The notes under the pieces: generated by a model | The model's input: the letters and a program-made list of their open reading frames with translations, nothing else | Told to the model about the DNA's origin: nothing | Databases searched by the model: none | Made by a program: the position numbers and the translations under genes | Assembly: GCA_002841375.1 (NCBI GenBank) | Contig: PGZO01000030.1 | Location: 1 to 51,166 of the forward strand | DNA from: Firmicutes bacterium HGW-Firmicutes-7 | Lineage (GTDB): Bacteria; Bacillota; Clostridia; Lachnospirales; Vallitaleaceae | Reading direction: 5' to 3' | Length of the DNA: 51,166 nucleotides | Shown here: one piece after another, positions 33,149 to 43,179 of the stretch | Layout: every line of letters starts with the position of its first letter | Numbering within the stretch: position 1 is the stretch's first letter

Positions 33149-35436
33149 AATAACTGCCTCCTTGATAATTCTTCTTCAATTTTGTCAATATGTTCAATTA
33201 CTTGTTCATAATTTTCACGTCTTGCAGCAAGCTCTATTTTAAAGGCCATTGCTTTTAGATCATAGTCTTCCATTTGTTCAAATACACTTCTTAACAAATG
33301 TGCCTTTCCTTCAATATTAATTAGCTGCTTATCGCCTTTAAGTTTTTTCAATTCTGCAAATACCATTTCCACCTTAGGTAAGTTCTCTACCCTTCCTTCA
33401 TTATTAGGAAGACCCGCAAAACCCAAAATCGATTCCTGCTTTTTTTTGTTCAAAATAAATGTATCTAAAAGTTTAATAAGCTTTTCAAGATCTATTGGCT
33501 TAGAAATGTATTCATCCATTCCAATACTTAAAAACCTCTCTCTATCTCCAACTAATGCAAATGCAGTTAATGCAATGATAGGTGTATGTTTAGTCTTTCC
33601 TTCAATTTTACGTATACATTTTGTAGCTTCAATTCCATCTAATTCTGGCATTTGAATATCCATTAAAATAGCATCATAGTTATTATTCTTATGTAACGCA
33701 AGTGCCTCAATTCCTGTATTTGCAACATCTAACGTATATCCAAGCTCCTGAAGAATTCTTATTATTACCATTTGATTTATTTTATCATCTTCGACCAATA
33801 ACACATGTCCTGTTCTTTTATTTTTTATCTGCTCTATCTCAACATTTGGCGTAACTTGTAAAGGATTCCCAATGTTAAATTTTAAAGAAAAACAAAATGT
33901 ACTTCCTTTACCTTTTTGACTTTTCAACCAGATCTTACCGCCCATAATTTCAACTAATTGTTTGCTTATAATTAGTCCCAATCCCGTTCCACCATATTTC
34001 TTTGTAAAAGAACCGTCCACTTGACTAAAGCTTTTAAATAACTTGTTCATTCCTTCGGATGAAATCCCGATGCCAGTATCTGCAACAGAAAAAAGCAATT
34101 CAATGCAATCACCTTTTCTCGAAAGCTCTTGTACCTTAATAAAAATCTCACCATACTCAGTAAATTTCAATCCATTGCTTACAAGATTGTTTACGACCTG
34201 TTTAATTCTATTCGCATCCCCAATTAAATTATTGGGAATGTCCCCACCAACCTCTGCATATATACGTAAATTTTTTTCCTGAGCATGGGTGTAATTCGCC
34301 TTAAGCACTTCATCTAATACATTGTTAATATTAAAGTCCTTGGGGTTAATCGTGAGTTTTCCTGCCTCAAGCTTAGAAAAATCTAATATATCATTGATTA
34401 TATTTAAAAGCGTATCTACGCATGTTTTTGCTGTAAGTAAATTATCCTCCTGATCCTCGTTCAAACTTGTCTGTAACGTCAAATCAATCATTCCTACAAT
34501 ACCATTTAGTGGTGTCCTAATTTCATGGCTCATATTGGCTAAGAACTCGCTTTTGGCTTTGTTTGCCGCCTCAGCTTGTTCCATGGCACTATTTAGTTCG
34601 AGTTCTGCCTTCTTCTTATTCGTTATATCTTCAATTATAATAATGAAGTTATTCTCCTTCTCCGCTTTAATCGGAGCAAAGTTAACCTTACACCAAGAGG
34701 TCACTGTTTCTGCATTTATTGAATAACTCATTTTAACGATTAAATCCTTCGTATACTCACCTGTAATCAAAACATTATTCAATTCTTTTCTTAGTTCACA
34801 ATATTGGCACTTAGGCCCTTGTCCACATCCCATTTGAAAGCTATTAGGGCACTGTATCCCGTCTCCTATCGGTCTATTAATAATTTGATCTTTTTCAACA
34901 TCAAACATGTCAAGCAACGTTTGATTTACTCTTTGAACAATTTTATGCTGATTCACTACAAGCATACCTAACGGCATAAGTTCAAACATTGTCTGTAAGT
35001 TGTTTTTTTCCCTCAGGCGATCTTTTTCCATGTTTTTAATTCGTGTAATATCTCTAAATACAACTACTGCACCAATAACTCCGGCATGTTCATTTTTAAT
35101 TGCTGAAAAGCTTGCAGATAATACGTACCTGTTCCCATTTTTCGAAACAAGCTCTGAATCTTTATTTAATCCTAACACTTCACGAGTATTTATTACATCA
35201 AATAGTCTGGTTTCAATTATTTCACTCGTAGTGCTACTTATAATACAAAAAACCTCATTAAATTGCCTACCGATTGCAGTGTCACCCTCCCAACCAGTTA
35301 ACCATTGCGCTTTACTATTAATAAAATCTATATCTCCATTGTTGTCAGTTGATATTACCCCATCACCAATGCAATCTAATGTCGCCGTAAGTCGTTCTTG
35401 ATTATGTTCTTCAAATTTATTAGTAAATTCAGGCAT
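33145..35436 (-). CDS. Hybrid sensor histidine kinase (PAS-PAS-HisKA-HATPase-REC-Hpt-like)
   Basis: The cytoplasmic protein of 763 residues has two PAS domains (about 10-135 and 145-275) and a HisKA with H304 in ANMSHEIRTPLNG. The ATPase domain (about 410-530) shows GTGLGLIISKQLVE. The receiver has D593 in AILMDIQMPELDG, and the C-terminal segment (about 690-763) has an Hpt-like KAHLLRSVF with H713. There is no membrane segment. The second PAS carries a cysteine cluster (CPNSFQMGCGQGPKCQYC, about 195-212), which could hold a metal, heme or Fe-S cluster. It follows cheB by 45 bases. Confidence 0.93.
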   Translation of the reverse strand: MPEFTNKFEEHNQERLTATLDCIGDGVISTDNNGDIDFINSKAQWLTGWEGDTAIGRQFNEVFCIISSTTSEIIETRLFDVINTREVLGLNKDSELVSKNGNRYVLSASFSAIKNEHAGVIGAVVVFRDITRIKNMEKDRLREKNNLQTMFELMPLGMLVVNQHKIVQRVNQTLLDMFDVEKDQIINRPIGDGIQCPNSFQMGCGQGPKCQYCELRKELNNVLITGEYTKDLIVKMSYSINAETVTSWCKVNFAPIKAEKENNFIIIIEDITNKKKAELELNSAMEQAEAANKAKSEFLANMSHEIRTPLNGIVGMIDLTLQTSLNEDQEDNLLTAKTCVDTLLNIINDILDFSKLEAGKLTINPKDFNINNVLDEVLKANYTHAQEKNLRIYAEVGGDIPNNLIGDANRIKQVVNNLVSNGLKFTEYGEIFIKVQELSRKGDCIELLFSVADTGIGISSEGMNKLFKSFSQVDGSFTKKYGGTGLGLIISKQLVEIMGGKIWLKSQKGKGSTFCFSLKFNIGNPLQVTPNVEIEQIKNKRTGHVLLVEDDKINQMVIIRILQELGYTLDVANTGIEALALHKNNNYDAILMDIQMPELDGIEATKCIRKIEGKTKHTPIIALTAFALVGDRERFLSIGMDEYISKPIDLEKLIKLLDTFILNKKKQESILGFAGLPNNEGRVENLPKVEMVFAELKKLKGDKQLINIEGKAHLLRSVFEQMEDYDLKAMAFKIELAARRENYEQVIEHIDKIEEELSRRQLL

Positions 35437-35481
35437 ATAATCTATACCTCCCTCTATTTTAACTAGTTAAGTATATTCCAA

Positions 35482-36501
35482 TTATCCTCTCAGCATAGCA
35501 CACAGTGTCTCTGATGCCTTATTTAGTGCTATTTGTTTTTCTACTGCTCCTACATCGAATGCAACCTTTGGCATCCCATATACCACGCTAGATTCTTCAT
35601 CTTGTCCTATTGTTCTCGCTCCTTTTCGTCGCATAGCAAGCAGGCCTTTCGCACCATCATAACCCATCCCAGTGAGTATTATTCCTACCGCATTCGCCTT
35701 GCACTCTGTCGCAATAGATTCAAATAGCACATCAACAGAAGGACAATGTCCATTCACCTTTCCTCCGCTAAAAACCTCCACTCTATATCTGTCACCAATT
35801 TTCTTAATAGTCATATGTTGATCTCCTGGAGCAATAAGCACTTTTCCCGGCTCTAAATAGTCTCCTTGTGTTGCTTCTTTTACCGAAAAACATGTTTGAT
35901 TATTCAGTCTTTCTGCAAACATTCTAGAAAATAACGGTGGAATATGCTGAACAATTAATATGCCAGGCATTTGCGAAGGTAGTTGTTTTAATATTTTAAA
36001 TATCGCTTCAGTTCCTCCTGTTGATGCACCAATCGCAATAACCTTATTCATGTCCATACTTGTATTTCGTTCAAAACTTGCTTGATAGGATACCTCTGGT
36101 TTCATAATCTTTGCTTCTGCAGCAATTTTAATTTTAGCAATTAATTCACGAATAAAGACTTCTACATTTGAGGCAGATTGAACATTTGGCTTTGTTACAA
36201 AATCTACTGCACCAACATTCATTGCATCAAACACTGAATCACTTATAGCGCTAACAACTATAACTGGAAGCGGATACTGCGGTAATAAACGTCGAATAAA
36301 ATCAATGCCATTCATCTTCGGCATCTCAACATCGCAAGTCATAACGTCTGGATTATATTTTAATATCTTATCCCTTGCATCAAAAGGATCAACTGCCTTA
36401 GCTACTACTTCAATACTTATATCTGTTGATATTCCTCTTGATAACAATTCTCTAAATACCAAGCTATCATCTAAGACAAGTACCCTTATTTTCTTATTCA
36501 T
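35482..36501 (-). CDS. cheB: Chemotaxis protein-glutamate methylesterase/deamidase
   Basis: The protein has 339 residues. The receiver domain (1-120) has D57 in VMTCDVEMPKMNG. The catalytic domain (about 150-339) has Ser in AIGASTGGTEA, His in QHIPPLFSRMFAERL and Asp in LTGMGYDGAKGL. CheB removes methyl groups from chemoreceptors and is activated by CheA. The ATG at 36501 lies about ten bases after AAGGAG; the in-frame ATG at 36510 abuts that site. It follows cheR by 30 bases. Confidence 0.96.
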   Translation of the reverse strand: MNKKIRVLVLDDSLVFRELLSRGISTDISIEVVAKAVDPFDARDKILKYNPDVMTCDVEMPKMNGIDFIRRLLPQYPLPVIVVSAISDSVFDAMNVGAVDFVTKPNVQSASNVEVFIRELIAKIKIAAEAKIMKPEVSYQASFERNTSMDMNKVIAIGASTGGTEAIFKILKQLPSQMPGILIVQHIPPLFSRMFAERLNNQTCFSVKEATQGDYLEPGKVLIAPGDQHMTIKKIGDRYRVEVFSGGKVNGHCPSVDVLFESIATECKANAVGIILTGMGYDGAKGLLAMRRKGARTIGQDEESSVVYGMPKVAFDVGAVEKQIALNKASETLCAMLRG

Positions 36502-36531
36502 GCACACCATCTCCTTACAATATCTTCCAGT

Positions 36532-37356
36532 CTATTCTTTCCTATATACTGCCGGGCAAATATATTTAAATTTTGAAGTTTCTCGATTAATTGACTCTGA
36601 ATGCCCAATGAATAAATAACCTCCGCAGTTTAGCATATCATATAACTTATTGATCAACACTTCTTTTGTTTTGTTGTCAAAATAAATCATTACATTTCTA
36701 CAAAAAATGGCATGGAATTTCTTTTTAAAAGGAAAAACATTGTCCATTAAATTAAATTTTCGAAATAAAACCTCGTTTTTAATTTCATCCGTAATAACGC
36801 TAATTTCATCATCGTACTTGTTAAAATATTGATTCTTCCATTGAACTGGTAACGGAGCTATCTGTTCATTACTATAGATTCCTTTCTTCGCTTTATCCAA
36901 AACAATGCTTGATATATCTGTTGCGAGTATTTTTGTATCCCACCACATTTTGTTTTTTCCAAAAAACTCATCTACTAGCATAGCGAGTGTATAGGCCTCT
37001 TCTCCAGTTGAACTAGCTGCACACCATATACGCAAATCCCTATCTTTTACTGTATGTGATAAAAATGGCAGAACCTGATCTCTAAAATAATAAAAATGAT
37101 TTGTTTCTCTCATAAAATACGTGTGATTTGTTGTAATTTTATCCACAAGAGCGATACCTGCCCCACCACTTTTATCTGAAATTAAGTAATTATAATATTC
37201 CATAAAATTATTAAACCCCATTTGTATAAGGCTATTTTGTAATCTTCCTGCTAATAGGGCTTGTTTCTCATTTTTCAAATGTATGCCAAAATGAGTTTCA
37301 ATATATTCGGCTAATAACTTAAATTCTTTTTGTGTTATATCTGTCACATAAATCAA
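36532..37356 (-). CDS. cheR: Chemotaxis protein methyltransferase
   Basis: The 274-residue protein methylates glutamates of the chemoreceptor. An N-terminal helical domain (about 1-80) precedes the SAM-binding fold with WCAASSTGEEAYTLAM and the later FCRNVMIYFD. It normally works against CheB and lies just upstream of it. Confidence 0.95.
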   Translation of the reverse strand: MIYVTDITQKEFKLLAEYIETHFGIHLKNEKQALLAGRLQNSLIQMGFNNFMEYYNYLISDKSGGAGIALVDKITTNHTYFMRETNHFYYFRDQVLPFLSHTVKDRDLRIWCAASSTGEEAYTLAMLVDEFFGKNKMWWDTKILATDISSIVLDKAKKGIYSNEQIAPLPVQWKNQYFNKYDDEISVITDEIKNEVLFRKFNLMDNVFPFKKKFHAIFCRNVMIYFDNKTKEVLINKLYDMLNCGGYLFIGHSESINRETSKFKYICPAVYRKE

Positions 37357-37407
37357 CTTCCTTTATATAAAGGAGGGCAATAACAAAGCCCTCCTATTCT
37401 AATAACT

Positions 37408-39156
37408 TTAGTACTTACCAAATTCTTTATCACTTAATGCAATTTTTTTCGTATTTGTTGCTGCCGCTTCATTACCCTCATTGCTATAATTGTGATTCTT
37501 TCCATGCATATTTTCAAGCATCATCAATACTTCTGGGTTAAGAGATTCTAATCCTTTATATGAACCTTCACCATTACTTTTCTTAAGTTTAAATCTACCA
37601 ACTTGACCTCTAAGCATTTCCGCTTGCCCTGAAAGTTCTTCACTGGCTGCCGCAGTTTCTTCAGATGTTGCGGAAGTGGTTTGAACTACATCAGATATTT
37701 GAGTTAGTCCTTGATTGACTTGATCAACGCCAAGGGCTTGTTCATTAGAAGCGCCAGCAATTTGATTTACTAATGTCGCAACCTTACCTATACCTTCTAC
37801 GATATTGTTAAGGGCGTCTGATGTTTGATTTGCAATTTTTGTACCATATTCAACCTTCTTAATAGATCCTTCAATCATAGTCGTTGTTTCTTTAGCTGCA
37901 TTTGCAGAACGTGCCGCGAGATTTCTAACTTCCTCTGCTACCACCGCAAATCCTTTGCCATGTTGACCTGCTCTTGCCGCTTCTACCGCTGCATTAAGGG
38001 CAAGAATATTTGTTTGAAAAGCAATTTCATCAATAACCTTTATAATCTTAGAAATATTACTGGAAGACTCATTAATTTCATCCATCGCTTTAAGCATTTG
38101 ATTCATTTGTTGACTTCCTTGCGTAGCATTGGCTTTTGCAGTCTCTGATATTTCATTTGCTATGTTCGAATTTTCAGCATTTTCTCGTGTCTGTGAAGCA
38201 ATTTCTTCTATCGATGCCGTTAACTCTTCAATGGAACTGGCTTGTTCTGTTGCGCCTTGTGATAAAGATGTGCTAGACTCAGACACTTGTCTTGATCCTG
38301 ATGCCACTTGCTCAGACGCTGAATTTATATTTGCCATTACTTCATTAATGTTATCTGTCATTACTATAAATGCACTGGCAAGAATACCTATCTCATCTTT
38401 GGAATCAATATCTAAGTGAATATCTAAGTCACCTTCCGCCATACTTTTAGCTGCATTAACCATTTTATTAATTGGTTTTTTAATAATTCCCGTTATAAAC
38501 AACCCTAATATCATGGAAATAATAACGCCTGCAAAAGAAACACCAATTAATAACATTGTTACTCTTTTTATCGATTGATCTGCTTCAATACTAGATTGTC
38601 GCACCACCTCACCATTGATCTCATTTATTCTTAGCAAAGAAGCTTCTGCGGGTAAAAATGCTGCTGCCGATACGCCATTTCCTGCTGTAATATTCTGAAA
38701 GAGTGCTTCTTTATTGACTGAACTAGCTTCATCATACTTTTTAGCTATTCCCAAAACATTATCTACTGTTAACAACCATTCATTCCATAACGGTATAAAT
38801 TTATTCCATTCTGCAATTTCCTCACTGCTATGTGGTAATGCTTCATACACCGCCCAATACTCTTCACTTCTTTGTATAGCATCACTAATATATTGATATT
38901 CTTCTTTTCTCTCATTTGCTGTTTTTTCAATATTTCCTATATTTCTCAGTCCTGCTCTTACTGCGGTTTGAGCTTCTTTTATAATTAACAATGCATTGGT
39001 ACTAGGTAATCTTACATCAGCCACATCATTAAAATGCCGATTGACAGTAGTAATCCCACTATAACCAATTACCCCGATACCTCCTGCGATAAAAGCTACT
39101 GTCATAAACCCTATAATTAACTTAACACCAATCTTCATATTTAAGAACCATTTCAT
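37408..39156 (-). CDS. Methyl-accepting chemotaxis protein
   Basis: The 582-residue receptor has TM1 (about 10-31), an extracellular four-helix-type sensor region (about 32-190), TM2 (about 194-217) and HAMP (about 218-270, [17 protein letters not shown]). A long cytoplasmic signalling domain carries the hairpin tip [20 protein letters not shown]. Methylation regions rich in Glu/Gln/Ser flank it. There is no C-terminal CheR-binding pentapeptide. The ligand is unknown. It is the only receptor in the operon. Confidence 0.94.
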   Translation of the reverse strand: MKWFLNMKIGVKLIIGFMTVAFIAGGIGVIGYSGITTVNRHFNDVADVRLPSTNALLIIKEAQTAVRAGLRNIGNIEKTANERKEEYQYISDAIQRSEEYWAVYEALPHSSEEIAEWNKFIPLWNEWLLTVDNVLGIAKKYDEASSVNKEALFQNITAGNGVSAAAFLPAEASLLRINEINGEVVRQSSIEADQSIKRVTMLLIGVSFAGVIISMILGLFITGIIKKPINKMVNAAKSMAEGDLDIHLDIDSKDEIGILASAFIVMTDNINEVMANINSASEQVASGSRQVSESSTSLSQGATEQASSIEELTASIEEIASQTRENAENSNIANEISETAKANATQGSQQMNQMLKAMDEINESSSNISKIIKVIDEIAFQTNILALNAAVEAARAGQHGKGFAVVAEEVRNLAARSANAAKETTTMIEGSIKKVEYGTKIANQTSDALNNIVEGIGKVATLVNQIAGASNEQALGVDQVNQGLTQISDVVQTTSATSEETAAASEELSGQAEMLRGQVGRFKLKKSNGEGSYKGLESLNPEVLMMLENMHGKNHNYSNEGNEAAATNTKKIALSDKEFGKY

Positions 39157-39174
39157 AATCGAACCTCCTCATGA

Positions 39175-39672
39175 TTAGTTATCAAATTTTATTAACGCTT
39201 CTACTTCTTCCTCATCTAAGAGCTTTTCACAATCCAATATCAACGTAACATCACTACCTGTTTTTCCGATGCCTTTTATGTATTTCTTTCCACTTTTATT
39301 AATATCAGGAGGTGGTACAATCTCCTGTTCTGGAATAGAAAGCACTTCTGCAACAGTATCAACAATCATACCAATAGATATCTCTTGTATATCAACTACG
39401 ATGATACAGGTCCGATCATTGTAATCAAAAGGGGATTTCTTAAATCTTAGCCTTACGTCCATAACAGGGATGATCTTACCACGTAAGTTAATAATGCCTT
39501 TTATATACTCAGGAAGTTCAGGAACTTCAGTAATCGGTTGTATTCCAACAATTTCAGTGACATACAAGATTTCTATACCATAAGATTCATTGCCTAAAGC
39601 GAAGGTTAGAAACTTACCTTTTTGCGTGTCCTCCTCTTCTTCAAACAAATCGTGCACTGCATTTTCCTTCAT
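39175..39672 (-). CDS. cheW: Chemotaxis coupling protein
   Basis: The 165-residue CheW-like protein (SH3-like fold) links receptors to CheA. It carries NLRGKIIPVMDVRLRF and typical RTCIIVVDI strands. It lies 18 bases before the receptor gene and 25 after cheA. Confidence 0.95.
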   Translation of the reverse strand: MKENAVHDLFEEEEDTQKGKFLTFALGNESYGIEILYVTEIVGIQPITEVPELPEYIKGIINLRGKIIPVMDVRLRFKKSPFDYNDRTCIIVVDIQEISIGMIVDTVAEVLSIPEQEIVPPPDINKSGKKYIKGIGKTGSDVTLILDCEKLLDEEEVEALIKFDN

Positions 39673-39697
39673 GTTTCCATCTCCTTTATTACATATT

Positions 39698-41770
39698 TTA
39701 AGTTAGCCTGTTTGTTAAACCTCCAATATCGAGGATCAAACTAATGCTACCATCGCCAAGAAGTGTACATCCTCCTAATCCATCTATTGACTTTGTCTTT
39801 TTTATGTACGCGGGTAATGCTTTGACAACAACCTGTTGCTGTCCAATCAACTCATCCGCAAATATGCAGCAGGTTTTATCGTCTTGCTCAACCATTATTA
39901 AAATACCATCCGTTAGCTCCGTGATTTTTGTAGCCACTTTATAATGCTTATGGAGCCTTAGTATTGGATAACATTGACCTCTAACCATAATCATTTCATT
40001 TTCATCCGGGTCTGTTATCACCTCAGATTTTTTAGGTCTGAAGGATTCTTTTATTGTTATTATTGGAATGGTATACCTTGAATTACCCACCCTAATATTC
40101 ATACCATCAATAATTGCTAACGTAAGAGGTATTTTGAGGGTGATTGTCGTTCCCACCTCTTCAACACTGTCCACTGTTACTGATCCACCGACGGCTTCAA
40201 TGTTTTTTGTTACAACATCCATACCAACACCTCTACCAGAAAACTCAGTTACGCTTTCTTTTGTTGAAAATCCTGGCAGTAATATCAGATTGTAAATCTC
40301 CCGATCTGACATCTCATTTTCATTTTTCTCTAACAATCCATTTTCTCTTGCCTTATTTAGTATTCGCTCTTTCTTTAATCCTTTGCCATCGTCTTTTATT
40401 ATTACAAGTACGTCACTACCCGAATTCTTTGCCTCCAGTGTTACCTTACCCACTCTTTCTTTCCCTTTATTAACTCTTTCATCGTTCTCTTCTATCCCAT
40501 GGTCAATTGCATTTCTGATTAAGTGCATTAATGGATCTGATATATTTTCAATGATATTCTTATCAACTTCTGTTTCTTCGCCAACTACTTCAAGTCTTAC
40601 TTCTTTGTTAAGCTTCTTGCACATATCTCGCATAATGCGTTGCATTTTAAGAAACGTTGTCGAAAGAGGTACCATCCTAATTGACATAACCATATCTTGA
40701 AGTTCACCTGTAATTTTGTGTAATTGCCTGGCTGCTTTATGAAAGTTTTCAAGTTCTAAATTCTTTACCTCGGGATTCTGGGTTACCATGGCCTCTGCAA
40801 TAACCATTTCTCCTACTAAATCCATTAGTTTATCTAATTTATCCACATTAACACTAATGATAACTTGATTACTAGCGCCCGCCATTTCTTTAATTGTTTG
40901 TTCCTTGTTAATTGCTCTCTCTATTTGTGGCATCTTAATCTCATTATTATTTTCTATTACTGATTTTTTCGGCTTATTAAACTGCTGAAATTCATCGTCA
41001 TTCTCTAATTGAACGAGATCCAAGCTTTTTAAGAAAACCGTTTGCATAAAAAACCGATTCATTTCTTCGTAATTTTCTTCAGTCGCAAAATATATCTCAA
41101 ACCCGTTTTCTCTAATCCACAGAACACTATCCTCATTTTCTGATATATCCTCTGGAATATAAAAAACCTCATTGGCTGTATCGATTAAGCTATGAATTAC
41201 CGTATAGGCTCTAATATTTTCCATTTCGCAGCCATCATTAAATTTAATTGTGGCTCTAAATCTATTTTGTCGTATTTCATCAGCTTTTTTGTCAGGTGAT
41301 ATATAGTATTGCTGCTGTTTATTAGATACCGGCCTTACTAATTCAACCTCTGAAGGATTTCCTGACTTCAAAAGCGATAAAAACGCTTTTATTTTATCAT
41401 TTAATTTTTGCGGATCTCCATCAGGGGTATCTGCAGCTTTGATTTTTTCAAGTTCAATTTTGATAAAATCTACACCTTCTAAAACCAAATCAGATAATGT
41501 GGAGCAATCTACCGACTCTGGCTTTTGTTCTCTTAAATAATAAAATAAATCTTCTATTGCATGCGCAAGAGAACCAATTTCATTAAATAGCATCATCGCC
41601 GAAGAACCTTTTATTGTATGCATAAATCTAAATATTTCATTAATTGCATCGATTGAATAATTATTAACTTTTTCACATATGATGATTGCATGTTCCAGCT
41701 GCTCAAGTAATTGAGATGTCTCAAAAATATACATCTCAAGCATTGGTTCATTCGAATACTTTCCCGGCAA
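39698..41770 (-). CDS. cheA: Chemotaxis histidine kinase
   Basis: The 690-residue protein has the full CheA set. P1 Hpt has H51 in MHTIKGSSAMM. A P2-like CheY-binding region (about 160-260) is followed by P3 dimerisation, P4 ATPase (about 385-550, with LMHLIRNAIDHGIE and GRGVGMDVV) and P5 CheW-like domain (about 555-690). It phosphorylates CheY and CheB. It sits between cheY and cheW in the operon. Confidence 0.96.
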   Translation of the reverse strand: MPGKYSNEPMLEMYIFETSQLLEQLEHAIIICEKVNNYSIDAINEIFRFMHTIKGSSAMMLFNEIGSLAHAIEDLFYYLREQKPESVDCSTLSDLVLEGVDFIKIELEKIKAADTPDGDPQKLNDKIKAFLSLLKSGNPSEVELVRPVSNKQQQYYISPDKKADEIRQNRFRATIKFNDGCEMENIRAYTVIHSLIDTANEVFYIPEDISENEDSVLWIRENGFEIYFATEENYEEMNRFFMQTVFLKSLDLVQLENDDEFQQFNKPKKSVIENNNEIKMPQIERAINKEQTIKEMAGASNQVIISVNVDKLDKLMDLVGEMVIAEAMVTQNPEVKNLELENFHKAARQLHKITGELQDMVMSIRMVPLSTTFLKMQRIMRDMCKKLNKEVRLEVVGEETEVDKNIIENISDPLMHLIRNAIDHGIEENDERVNKGKERVGKVTLEAKNSGSDVLVIIKDDGKGLKKERILNKARENGLLEKNENEMSDREIYNLILLPGFSTKESVTEFSGRGVGMDVVTKNIEAVGGSVTVDSVEEVGTTITLKIPLTLAIIDGMNIRVGNSRYTIPIITIKESFRPKKSEVITDPDENEMIMVRGQCYPILRLHKHYKVATKITELTDGILIMVEQDDKTCCIFADELIGQQQVVVKALPAYIKKTKSIDGLGGCTLLGDGSISLILDIGGLTNRLT

Positions 41771-41804
41771 CTTCCATCCCCCCCTTTTGAAGTGCTAATT
41801 CCGT

Positions 41805-42167
41805 CTACATAGCCGCAATTTGTGTAATCGTCTGAATAACATGATCTTCCTTAAATGGCTTAACAATAAATGTTTTGGCACCACTAATTATCGATTCCTT
41901 TACCAAACTCTCTTGACCCATTGCTGATACCATAACTACCTTAGCCTTTGGATCTTGTTGCCGTATCGCTTTCAACGCTTCAATCCCTGTCATCTCAGGC
42001 ATTGTAATATCCATTGTTACAATATCTGGCTTACACTCCTTATACTTCTTAATTGCCTCTACGCCATTCGCTGCTTCACCAACAATTTCAAAACCATTTG
42101 CTTCAAGCATCATTTTAATTGATAAACGCATAAATGCAGCATCATCAACTATTAATACTGTTACCAT
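41805..42167 (-). CDS. cheY: Chemotaxis response regulator
   Basis: The 120-residue single receiver has D8-D9, phosphoacceptor D53 in IVTMDITMPEMTG, T/S region VSAMGQ and K103 in FIVKPF. It is the usual CheY output. Its start overlaps the end of the TetR gene by seven bases, so the two are translated together. Confidence 0.94.
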   Translation of the reverse strand: MVTVLIVDDAAFMRLSIKMMLEANGFEIVGEAANGVEAIKKYKECKPDIVTMDITMPEMTGIEALKAIRQQDPKAKVVMVSAMGQESLVKESIISGAKTFIVKPFKEDHVIQTITQIAAM

Positions 42168-42778
42168 TTTTCTCCACTCCTTTGGTTTGATTTATCATAT
42201 AAAGCATCTATAATCATTTGTGTTGCTTGTAAGCTATTTGCCTTTAGTGAAAATTGATAATTCTCAAAGCGCCATCTTAAACAAATACCTTGTAATGTCC
42301 CTATGATTATGTCTGCTAAAGTAACCTTATCTGTATCCTTGCTAATATAACCATTTACTTGACCTTGTTCAATTAATACGATCATGAATTCTAATCGATT
42401 ATTTAAAATGTTTTTTACCTTATCTTCAAGTTCTGGATTACATCGCATTTCATCAAGTGCCTGTGCTATAGATGTAATAGCAGGGTAGTTTTGATAATAC
42501 GTTGTATAGATATCCACGAAACAAATTATTGCGTCCTTTGACATAAGTTTATTTTCAATGATTTCGTTAAAAATCTCTTCATCACATTTCGTAAAATAAT
42601 CAAGCACCGCAATTAATAGGTCCTTTTTCCTAGGAAAGTGCTTAAATATTGCACCTTCAGTTATACCCTCTCTTCTTGCCACTTCTCTTGTCGATAAGGC
42701 CTGTACTCCATATTCATTCATAACATCTATGGTTGTAAAAACGATACTTTCTTTTCTATGAAGCAAGGTTAATTGCAT
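42161..42778 (-). CDS. TetR-family regulator heading the che operon
   Basis: The 205-residue protein has an N-terminal TetR helix-turn-helix (about 10-55: VQALSTREVARREGITEGAIFKHF) and a helical ligand domain (about 60-195). It is the first gene of the operon; the next gene, cheY, overlaps it by seven bases. A perfect inverted repeat between its promoter and ribosome site is a likely binding site, so I infer autoregulation of the whole che operon. TetR regulators are unusual in this position. The ligand is unknown. Confidence 0.9.
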   Translation of the reverse strand: MQLTLLHRKESIVFTTIDVMNEYGVQALSTREVARREGITEGAIFKHFPRKKDLLIAVLDYFTKCDEEIFNEIIENKLMSKDAIICFVDIYTTYYQNYPAITSIAQALDEMRCNPELEDKVKNILNNRLEFMIVLIEQGQVNGYISKDTDKVTLADIIIGTLQGICLRWRFENYQFSLKANSLQATQMIIDALYDKSNQRSGEKW

Positions 42779-42794
42779 TTAATCACCTCTTGTT

Positions 42795-42814
42795 GTAAGT
42801 ATCTATTTACTTAC
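42795..42814. promoter_or_regulatory. Operator-like palindrome of the TetR-che promoter
   Basis: GTAAGTA (42795-42801), six-base spacer, TACTTAC (42808-42814) is a perfect 7-bp inverted repeat. It lies between the -10 box (42825-42830) and the start codon (42778), where binding would block transcription. Its size and symmetry fit a TetR dimer. Confidence 0.65.
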
Positions 42815-42824
42815 TTTTTCCTAG

Positions 42825-42854
42825 ATTATAACGCCTTTTGTCGATTAGTGTCAA
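42825..42854 (-). promoter_or_regulatory. Promoter of the TetR-che operon
   Basis: On the minus strand, TTGACA (42849-42854) is followed after 18 bases by TATAAT (42825-42830). The remaining 42855-43179 gap holds T-rich DNA and the asnA terminator, no gene. Confidence 0.85.
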
Positions 42855-42992
42855 ATACTGTTTTTTTATGTTTTATTGGATTTATTAATGATTTTTATAT
42901 TATTTATACGTGTTTTATTTTTGTTTTTTCAGTGTTCTTTAAATGTTTTTTATGTGTACTTTATGTGTTTTTCCGAAAAGATAAGAATTAAA

Positions 42993-43026
42993 AAAACCCT
43001 ATAGGCCTTTGTACCTATGGGGTTTT
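42993..43026 (-). terminator. Terminator, probably for asnA
   Basis: AAAACCCTATAGG (from 42993) pairs with CCTATGGGGTTTT (to 43026). On the minus strand seven T follow. It is about 150 bases past the asnA stop, and nothing else is visible in 43027-43179. Confidence 0.75.
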
Positions 43027-43179
43027 AAGCATTATGAACCAATTTATTTTTTTTATAAGCTAGTAGATTGATGTGCCTTTTTTGTGGCTAAGATTAACTC
43101 CATCGTTATAAATATACAACGAAAGTAAATCACTTGTAAAAAGTTTTGTGAATATAATACGCTTAAATATCGCGTAGTC

